In this document: positions 1 through 9,519 of the stretch, piece after piece
Layout: every line of letters begins with the position of its first letter
How positions within the stretch are numbered: the first letter of the stretch is position 1
Assembly: GCA_947372405.1 (NCBI GenBank)
Contig: CANBTO010000127.1
Location: 1-10,766 of the forward strand
Direction of reading: 5' to 3'
From: Verrucomicrobiaceae bacterium
Lineage (GTDB): Bacteria; Verrucomicrobiota; Verrucomicrobiae; Verrucomicrobiales; Akkermansiaceae
DNA: 10,766 nucleotides
Made by a program: the position numbers and the translations under genes
The notes under the pieces: model-generated
What the model was told of the DNA's origin: nothing
What the model saw: only the letters and a program-made list of their open reading frames with translations
The model's database searches: none

Positions 1-179
1 TCGAAATCATCAAAGCCTTCCAAGCCGCAGATCATGGCGGCCAACGCGATGAAGAGCACCTCTCCGAAATAGTGTCGTTTGGATCTTCCGTTGCGGGGAT
101 CGGCGAGAGTTTCGAACGCTTCCATGCCAGAAGGAAATACCCCGGCGTATTGCTCATTGCGAGTCTTCTTGTGGGCCAT
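1..179 (-). CDS. ISAs1-family transposase, N-terminal fragment (runs off the left edge)
   Basis: About 59 codons are visible, starting at ATG 179-177 on the minus strand. The peptide reads MAHKKTRNEQYAGVF..., then AFETLADPRNGRSKRHYFGE, then VLFIALAAMICGLEGFDDF. The LxDPRxxRxxRH core followed by a hydrophobic helix ending in a CGxxGxxDF-like turn is the N-terminal domain that precedes the DDE catalytic domain in ISAs1-family (H-repeat type) transposases. The catalytic acidic residues would lie beyond the edge, so activity cannot be judged. An AGAGG stretch four bases before the ATG is a reasonable ribosome site and supports this start. The element sits in a truncated restriction gene. Confidence 0.75.
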   Translation of the reverse strand, partial: MAHKKTRNEQYAGVFPSGMEAFETLADPRNGRSKRHYFGEVLFIALAAMICGLEGFDDF

Positions 180-233
180 CCGGCCTCTTTAATTCAAACA
201 GATGTTTCGTACAAGCCTTGATTGGTACCAATA

Positions 234-246
234 TGAGGTGGCCCTG
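234..246 (-). repeat. Candidate terminal inverted repeat of the ISAs1-family element
   Basis: On the minus strand from 246 the sequence reads CAGGGCCACCTCA. Its position fits: 67 bases before the transposase ATG and exactly where the disrupted host reading frame ends. Only one end of the element is in the window, so the repeat partner cannot be aligned. The assignment depends on position and recalled resemblance to family ends. Confidence 0.42.
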
Positions 247-620
247 AGGATGTAGCGAAGCCTCCGCGACCCAATCCGGTCGTAGGCTGACTGCGTGAAA
301 AATGCCTCTCTGAGTTCTGCATCAGTGGGGCATCGTGAAATGTCGCCCTCCCCCGAGCCTAGCTGTTGCTGAAAGGCGGGTAATGGTTCCGCCGCCTGTC
401 GGATCGCACGAATCCAGCTTGTTACCACCTTGTTGTAGTTTTTGGGCGTGAGGCCGCAGATTTCGCGCCTGACGATGTAACTCTCCACCAGCATGAACAG
501 TTTCGCCTTGTGATCTTCGGACTGCACCCGGCCGTTAATCCACAGCACCAGCGGGTGGAACACTGCGGTGTCCCAGCACTCCAACACGGTGGCAAGCCGG
601 TTTGTGAGCACCCCATCGGG
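247..620 (-). pseudogene. GmrSD-type (DUF262/DUF1524) restriction protein, internal fragment
   Basis: An open frame of ~124 codons contains the helical linker typical of proteins with an N-terminal DUF262 (ParB-like nucleotide-hydrolysing) domain and a C-terminal DUF1524 HNH nuclease. Such proteins act as type IV restriction enzymes against modified phage DNA. Visible signatures in order are FHPLVLWI, ESYIVRREICGLTPKNYNK, a CPTDAELREAFF stretch (usually W-P-x-D-x-E-F), and RRLRYIL. In the family the last motif sits shortly before the HNH domain. Both ends are missing. Upstream the frame meets a TGA at 623-621 where it abuts a different gene's start. Downstream, after the Leu codon at 248-246, it runs into the IS and ends after ~18 foreign codons at 189. 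There is no start codon of its own kind (only an internal GTG at 611) and no nuclease. Family assignment is from motif recognition and is fairly sure. Confidence 0.7.
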
Positions 621-621
621 T

Positions 622-801
622 CACATCGCGGTATTGGGGCGCGTGGCCTTGGGCGTTGTCCATGTCCCAGCCGAGCGCGGCGAAGAAAGGATCGAGGAAT
701 TCCTTGCGGAGTTGGGCCTCGTTGTAGTTGCCGGAGCGGTAGTGGTCGCGGTGGTCGGCGAAGGTTTCGCAGAGCTTGATGACGGAATCGGGCGCGGGCA
801 T
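622..801 (-). pseudogene. Type IIG / Eco57I-like restriction-modification protein, N-terminal remnant
   Basis: From ATG 801-799 on the minus strand sixty codons read as the start of a type IIG-like restriction-methylase: MPAPDSVIKLCETF, then YNEAQLRKEFLDPFFAALGW, then DMDNAQGHAPQYRDV. The pattern YNExQxRxEFxxPFFxALGWDxxNxxG...YxDV is the conserved opening of these large (often ~1000 aa) proteins. It belongs to the nuclease-side N-terminal domain, ahead of an N6-adenine methylase domain. After YRDV the resemblance stops; the family would continue with roughly V-x-E-D. The frame stays open into the GmrSD remnant out of register, to 535. More than 90% of the gene is gone. The ATG at 801 suits the family start but has no clear ribosome site. 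Adenine methylase motifs are absent. Confidence 0.68.
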
Positions 802-1028
802 CGGGATTGCGTGAAAGCTAACGGGCCGGGGGCAGGCGCTGCGAGCCGATTTTTCCATGCTCCGAGGCACCAGTCCCAAATAACAGACATTCACCTCCAA
901 TCCTGAAACCGGCATTCCAGACGCGCGATCCTTACCAATCCCGGATGGCCTCTCCTGCATTCGCCTCGTTCAGGCCGTAACCAAGACCGTGCTTAGGGCT
1001 AAAAACGTAAAAATCCGGATTGATGGCG

Positions 1029-1100
1029 GGAAATTTGATTTCCGTGGTAATTCCACGATTGTCCCGTGATTCAAGCCGGTCCGGCAAGATCCACATGTGG
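1029..1100. promoter_or_regulatory. Cluster of four short dyads upstream of gltB
   Basis: Four exact inverted repeats lie within 72 bases. GGAAAT-ttg-ATTTCC is at 1029-1043, GTGG-taatt-CCAC at 1044-1056 directly after it, GCCGG-t-CCGGC at 1075-1085, and the palindrome CCACATGTGG at 1091-1100. They lie 215-290 bases before the chosen gltB start and would be in its promoter or leader. They could be operator sites or RNA hairpins. None matches a regulator site I can name, and short palindromes occur by chance in DNA this rich in GC. Confidence 0.28.
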
Positions 1101-1139
1101 AATCCGCAAGTCCTCTGAAAACCCGACCTTCCCCCGGTC

Positions 1140-1168
1140 TTGACACCGCCCGACTCGAAAAGCAGATT
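1140..1168 (+). promoter_or_regulatory. Weak sigma70-type promoter candidate for gltBD
   Basis: A perfect TTGACA at 1140-1145 is followed after 17 bases by CAGATT at 1163-1168, which keeps only three of six -10 positions. The spacing is ideal and the site lies about 150 bases before the gltB ATG, downstream of the dyad cluster. I found no convincing sigma54 (GG-N10-GC) element, which controls glt genes in some bacteria. The poor -10 box keeps this tentative. Confidence 0.22.
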
Positions 1169-1314
1169 TCCCGCCCGTTTCGTCCGATGGTTCCCGCGAT
1201 GTCAGGATTTCAAAGGCGTTCGTGGCATCATGGCTGGTGGATTTCCCTTCAGTCCTGATGTTCAAGCCCTTCGTTTTCCGATTCTCAACCCCACCACTCC
1301 ACACACCGAATCCA

Positions 1315-5985
<4,671 letters not shown>

Positions 5986-5993
5986 ACGATACC

Positions 5994-6015
5994 CATAACT
6001 TTTAACACATAACTT
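5994..6015 (+). repeat. CATAACTT direct repeat in the gltB-gltD spacer
   Basis: The octamer CATAACTT occurs at 5994-6001 and again at 6008-6015, a 14-base period, inside the 45-base spacer before gltD. The spacer is rich in A, T and C and lacks G almost entirely after the gltB stop, so it should be unstructured. It holds no Shine-Dalgarno sequence. It may act as an unstructured leader for ribosome entry, or the repeat may be chance. It is too short and unstructured to be a terminator. Confidence 0.4.
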
Positions 6016-6030
6016 CTCACCTCACTCACC

Positions 6031-7524
6031 ATGGGCAAACCAACAGGATTCATGGAGATCGCTCGCAAGACCGATTCCGAAATCGCTCCGATCGAACGTC
6101 TCAGGAACTGGAAGGAATTCAAGATCCACGGTGACGACAAGGAACGCCGTGCACAAGGCGCGCGCTGCATGGACTGCGGCACTCCGTTCTGCCACACCGG
6201 GCACATTGTTTCCGGCATGGCATCGGGCTGCCCGGTCAACAACCTGATCCCGGAATGGAACGACCTCGTTTTCCGCGGCCGCTGGAAGGAAGCGCTCGAG
6301 CGCCTGCACAAGACCAACAACTTCCCCGAATTCACCGGCCGTGTCTGCCCCGCTCCCTGCGAAGGCTCCTGCGTGCTCGGCGTGATCGAGCCGCCCGTCA
6401 CCATCAAGAACAACGAGTGCGCCATCATCGACAAGGGTTGGGAGGAAGGCTGGGTCGTCCCTCGTGTCCCAGCGACAAGGACCGGCAAAAAAGTCGCAGT
6501 CGTCGGCTCCGGGCCTGCCGGTCTCGCCTGTGCGGACCAGCTTAACCAAGCTGGACACAACGTCACCGTCTTCGAACGCGAGGACCGAATCGGCGGACTG
6601 CTCATGTATGGCATCCCTAACATGAAGCTCGACAAGGAAGAGGTCGTGCAACGCCGCGTCAACCTGATGGCCGAGGAAGGCATCGTTTTCAAAACCGGCA
6701 TCCACATCGGCAAGGACAGCGTGTGGACCGCCGAAAAGCTCCGCAAGGACTTCGACGCCATCGTGCTCTGCTGCGGCGCAACGCTTGGCCGTGACCTGCC
6801 CGTAGAGAACCGCGATGCCAAGGGCGTGCACCTCGCCATGGAGTTCCTCACCAACAACACCCGCTACCAGCTCGACCACAAGTTCGACGGCAGCAACCCC
6901 GCGCTCAACGCCAAGGGCAAGAATGTCGTCGTCATCGGCGGTGGCGACACCGGCACCGACTGCGTGGGCACCAGCCTGCGCCACGGTTGCAAGAGCGTGA
7001 TCCAGCTCGAAATCATGCCGATGCCGCCGATGGAGCGCGCGCCTAACAACCCGTGGCCCGAGTGGCCGAAGGTTTACAAGATGGACTACGGCCAGGAAGA
7101 GGCCGCCGCCGTCCAAGGCCAGGACCCGCGCCAGTATCTCGTCCAGACGAAACGATTCCTCAAGGATGAGGCAGGTAATCTATCAGGTCTGGAGATCTGC
7201 GACATCGAATGGACCAACGACAACGGCCGCTTCATTCCCAAGGAAAAGGAAGGCAGCGCCCGCATCATCCCCGCGCAGCTCGCGCTGCTCGCGATGGGTT
7301 TCATGGGTCCCGAACAAGCCATCGTCGAGCAGTTCGCCCTCGAAACCGACGCCCGCTCGAACGTCAAGGCCGACCACGACATCTACACCACCAGCCTGCC
7401 CGGTGTCTTCGCCGCCGGTGACATGCGGCGTGGCCAGTCGCTCGTCGTCTGGGCCATCAACGAAGGCCGCGGTGCCGCACGCGAATGCGACCGCTTCCTG
7501 ATGGGCGTGACACACCTGCCGTAA
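6031..7524 (+). CDS. gltD: Glutamate synthase (NADPH) small subunit, GltD
   Basis: The small (beta) subunit of GOGAT. It oxidises NADPH on FAD and passes electrons through 4Fe-4S clusters to the FMN of GltB. At 497 residues it is full length. The N-terminal cluster-binding domain carries C46-x2-C49-x4-C54 with GCPVNN (Cys67), then C106-x3-C110-x3-C114. The FAD-binding fold starts at [17 protein letters not shown] (GSGPAG at 159-164). The NADPH-binding fold shows [13 protein letters not shown] (GGGDTG at 303-308). The FAD-closing motif is [20 protein letters not shown] near 457-476. The ATG at 6031 gives the family's usual start ([10 protein letters not shown]). No Shine-Dalgarno sequence precedes it. 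The close spacing to gltB implies cotranscription. Related GltD-like proteins serve other oxidoreductases, but the adjacent gltB settles the role. Confidence 0.97.
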   Translation: MGKPTGFMEIARKTDSEIAPIERLRNWKEFKIHGDDKERRAQGARCMDCGTPFCHTGHIVSGMASGCPVNNLIPEWNDLVFRGRWKEALERLHKTNNFPEFTGRVCPAPCEGSCVLGVIEPPVTIKNNECAIIDKGWEEGWVVPRVPATRTGKKVAVVGSGPAGLACADQLNQAGHNVTVFEREDRIGGLLMYGIPNMKLDKEEVVQRRVNLMAEEGIVFKTGIHIGKDSVWTAEKLRKDFDAIVLCCGATLGRDLPVENRDAKGVHLAMEFLTNNTRYQLDHKFDGSNPALNAKGKNVVVIGGGDTGTDCVGTSLRHGCKSVIQLEIMPMPPMERAPNNPWPEWPKVYKMDYGQEEAAAVQGQDPRQYLVQTKRFLKDEAGNLSGLEICDIEWTNDNGRFIPKEKEGSARIIPAQLALLAMGFMGPEQAIVEQFALETDARSNVKADHDIYTTSLPGVFAAGDMRRGQSLVVWAINEGRGAARECDRFLMGVTHLP

Positions 7525-7641
7525 GCGGCGGGTGCTGTCCCGGGAGGTGCTGATCACCAACTCGCATCTTGCCAGCCCGGCGCGTGACGGCAAGGATCGT
7601 TCGTGTTTCGAAACATGGACGAAAACCCCGCCCGCATCCGC
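7525..7641 (+). promoter_or_regulatory. Spacer between gltD and the GH2 gene: hairpin and 12-base palindrome
   Basis: This 117-base gap holds several small elements. The direct repeat GGTGCTG is at 7531-7537 and 7546-7552, with the palindrome TCCCGGGA between the copies. An inverted repeat CTTGCC (7568-7573) / GGCAAG (7589-7594) has a 15-base GC-rich loop. It could end the glt transcript, but no T-run follows, so an intrinsic terminator is doubtful. TGTTTCGAAACA at 7604-7615 is a perfect 12-base palindrome close to the GH2 start and could be an operator. I see no clear -35/-10 pair. Confidence 0.3.
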
Positions 7642-9414
7642 ATGAAAACGCGCCTCCTCATTCCGCTGTTCCTCGGCATGGCCATGAACCTCATGGCCCA
7701 GTCGTTCATGATGAATCCCGCAGGTTGCAAGGACGCCACGCTCCTCAACGGCAAGTGGAACGCGATCATCGATCCTTTTGGACGGGGCAAGCCGATGAAG
7801 TTCTATCAGAACCGCAAGCCGCAAACGAACACCGAGTTCGTGGAGTATTCGTTCAGCGGCGGACTCAGACTTGATGTGCCCGGCGATTTCAACTCACAGG
7901 TCCCCGAATTGAAATACTATGAGGGAAACGTCTGGTACCAGCGGTATTTCACCGCGAGCAAATCCAAGGACCACCGCCAGATCCTCTACTTCGCCGGCGT
8001 CAGTTATGAAGCGGCCGTCTGGCTGAATGGCAAGGAAGTGGGTCATCACGAAGGTGGTTTCACTCCGTTCCAGTTCGACATCACCGACCTGATGGTGGAC
8101 GGCGAGAACGACCTGGTGGTGATGGTCAACAACAACCGCAAGGTGGACGGCATCCCCGCGATGAACTTCGACTGGTGGAACTACGGCGGCATCCTGCGCG
8201 ACGTCTTCTTGGTGGACCGCCCGAATGTGCATGTGCGCGACTACAAGGTGCAGCTTGCAAAAGGCAAAACCGACCTGATTGCCGGACACATCCAGCTCGA
8301 TGGCGCGACCTCAGCGCGGCAGGTGGAGCTCGCCATCCCGGAGCTGGAAATCCAGCAGAAGCTCACCACCAACGCGGACGGATACGTGGCGTTTGAAATC
8401 AAAGCCAAGCCGCAGCTATGGGAACCCGCATCACCCAGGATGTATCACATCAAGGTCAGCACCGCCGGAGATTCCGTGGAGGACGATATCGGTTTCCGCA
8501 CCATCGAGACAAATGGCTGCGACCTGCTGCTCAACGGCAAACCGGTTTTCCTCAAGGGTGTCAACTTCCATGAGGAGATCCCCCAGCGCATGGGCCGCGC
8601 CACTTCCGATGCAGACGCAGCCATGATTCTCAGCGAGGTGAAGGCGCTGGGCTGCAACTTCGTCAGGACCGCCCACTATCCACAGAACGAGCACACCGTG
8701 CGCATGGCCGAGAAAATGGGGATCATGATCTGGGAGGAGATCCCGCTCTGGCAGGGCATCGAGTTCTCGAACCCCGCCATTCTCAAGAAGGCGGAGACCA
8801 TGCTGCGCGAGATGATCTATCGAGACAAGAACCGCGCCGGCATCATCATCTGGAGCATCGCCAATGAAACCAGCCCGTCCGAATACCGCGACAAGGTTCT
8901 AACCAATCTGGTCTCGCTCACCCACCAACTCGACGACGGCAGGCTGGTCGGCGCGGCCTTCGACAACGCCCGCTATCAGCAAGCCACCTCCACCTTCCAC
9001 CTCAACGACAAGGTTGCCGAAGCGGTCGATGTGGTCGGCATCAACAAATACCTCGGTTGGTACACGCCCTTCCCACTGGAACCGGACCAGATCAAGTGGG
9101 AGGTGGCTACCGGCAAGCCGCTGGTGATGACCGAATTCGGCTGCGAAGCGCTCTACGGCCAGCACGGCCCGATGGACGTGGCCCATGACTGGAGCGAGGA
9201 ATACCAGGAGGACCTCTACCGCAAGAACTACATCATGTTCGCCAACATCCCCAACCTGCGCGGCACCTGCCCGTGGGTGTTGTTCGATTTCCGCTCGCCC
9301 ACCCGCTGCCACCCGCAGAATCAGGACGGCTGGAACCGCAAGGGACTCATCTCGGACAAAGGCCAGCGCAAGAAGGCATGGTCGGTGGTGAAGAAGTTCT
9401 ACGATGCTCGATAG
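7642..9414 (+). CDS. Secreted glycoside hydrolase family 2, beta-glucuronidase-like
   Basis: Probably a retaining exo-enzyme that removes uronic acid or sugar units from glycan ends outside the cytoplasm. From ATG 7642 it has 590 residues; E. coli UidA has 603. A signal peptide is visible (MKTRLLIPLFLGMAMNLMA, cleavage likely before QS). A sugar-binding sandwich follows, including WWNYGGILRDV from 178, then an Ig-like domain, then the TIM barrel from about 290. Barrel landmarks match UidA in order: FLKGVNFHEEIP, RTAHYP (His345), WSIANE with acid/base Glu409, NKYLGWY (468-474), MTEFGCEALYGQH with nucleophile Glu498, and WNRKG with Asn565 and Lys567. The Asn-x-Lys pair is the known uronic-acid recognition motif of glucuronidases, which argues against plain beta-galactosidase; a galacturonidase remains possible. 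A GTG at 7603 (AAGGA six bases before it) or ATG at 7615 would lengthen the signal's n-region; I prefer 7642 for the cleaner signal peptide. It is not part of the glt pathway. Confidence 0.9.
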   Translation: MKTRLLIPLFLGMAMNLMAQSFMMNPAGCKDATLLNGKWNAIIDPFGRGKPMKFYQNRKPQTNTEFVEYSFSGGLRLDVPGDFNSQVPELKYYEGNVWYQRYFTASKSKDHRQILYFAGVSYEAAVWLNGKEVGHHEGGFTPFQFDITDLMVDGENDLVVMVNNNRKVDGIPAMNFDWWNYGGILRDVFLVDRPNVHVRDYKVQLAKGKTDLIAGHIQLDGATSARQVELAIPELEIQQKLTTNADGYVAFEIKAKPQLWEPASPRMYHIKVSTAGDSVEDDIGFRTIETNGCDLLLNGKPVFLKGVNFHEEIPQRMGRATSDADAAMILSEVKALGCNFVRTAHYPQNEHTVRMAEKMGIMIWEEIPLWQGIEFSNPAILKKAETMLREMIYRDKNRAGIIIWSIANETSPSEYRDKVLTNLVSLTHQLDDGRLVGAAFDNARYQQATSTFHLNDKVAEAVDVVGINKYLGWYTPFPLEPDQIKWEVATGKPLVMTEFGCEALYGQHGPMDVAHDWSEEYQEDLYRKNYIMFANIPNLRGTCPWVLFDFRSPTRCHPQNQDGWNRKGLISDKGQRKKAWSVVKKFYDAR

Positions 9415-9458
9415 CCCGTTTGCCAAAGGAATTTACCGCAACGCAAAGCCTCAGTAGT

Positions 9459-9476
9459 GGCGGATCAGATTCCGCC
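9459..9476. terminator. Hairpin between the convergent GH2 and metallopeptidase genes
   Basis: GGCGGA-tcagat-TCCGCC is a perfect six-base stem with a six-base loop. It lies 45 bases after the GH2 stop and 43 bases beyond the stop of the facing gene. The position suits a shared terminator, but no T-run follows on either strand. It could equally be a REP-like interspersed element. A second small palindrome, CCGATCGG, is at 9498-9505. Confidence 0.35.
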
Positions 9477-9519
9477 GTTCCTGGATCCAACGCCTAACCG
9501 ATCGGCAGTATCGACCGTT

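Larger units (their letters stand above)
1..246 (-). mobile_element. ISAs1-family insertion sequence, transposase-start end only
   Basis: This is the 5' end of an insertion sequence read on the minus strand; the rest lies off the left edge. It holds the start of an ISAs1-type transposase (ATG at 179) and a ~67-base leader. The outer boundary is placed at 246. There the minus strand begins CAGGGCCACC, which resembles the CAGGG start I recall for ISAs1-family ends. Just outside it, the reading frame of a GmrSD-like protein stops resembling its family. That frame break supports the boundary independently of the inverted repeat. The opposite end and the target duplication (usually 8-10 bases in this family) cannot be seen. 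The family call is firm from the protein; the exact boundary is an inference good to a few bases. Confidence 0.72.
802..1314. other. Non-coding region between the restriction remnant and gltB
   Basis: I see no credible gene here. The open frames that cross it on either strand do not resemble known proteins and overlap gltB or the restriction remnant. The left half would have carried the promoter of the lost restriction gene. One notable item is a full anti-Shine-Dalgarno complement, GGAGGTGA, directly before an ATG at 890-888 on the minus strand; its frame leads nowhere recognisable. The right half, from about 1029, holds short dyads and a candidate -35 box, listed separately, and serves as the gltB leader. 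Confidence 0.6.

Noticed and set aside
510..906. Plus-strand open frames over the restriction remnant
   Set aside because: They are antisense to sequence with clear family motifs and have shadow-type composition.
535..960. A 141-codon minus-strand frame taken as an intact small gene
   Set aside because: Only its middle ~60 codons (801-622) resemble a protein family. The first part is upstream non-coding sequence and the last part is the GmrSD remnant read in the wrong frame.
1212..1224. GTG start for gltB at 1222 with AAAGG before it; CGTTCGTG shared with 7598-7605 before the GH2 gene
   Set aside because: The added 31 residues do not resemble GltB propeptides, and one shared octamer at two sites is weak evidence. 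It could be revisited with orthologue alignments.
6022..7116. Antisense open frame of 364 codons over gltD
   Set aside because: Shadow of gltD; Ala/Val/Asp/Glu-rich peptide with no motifs.
7568..7594. CTTGCC/GGCAAG hairpin after gltD as an intrinsic terminator
   Set aside because: Six-base stem with a 15-base loop and no T-run; kept only as part of the spacer description.
9273..9497. Short plus-strand frame overlapping the GH2 end and the spacer
   Set aside because: Most of it is the GH2 coding sequence in another frame; the remainder covers the hairpin and has no motif.
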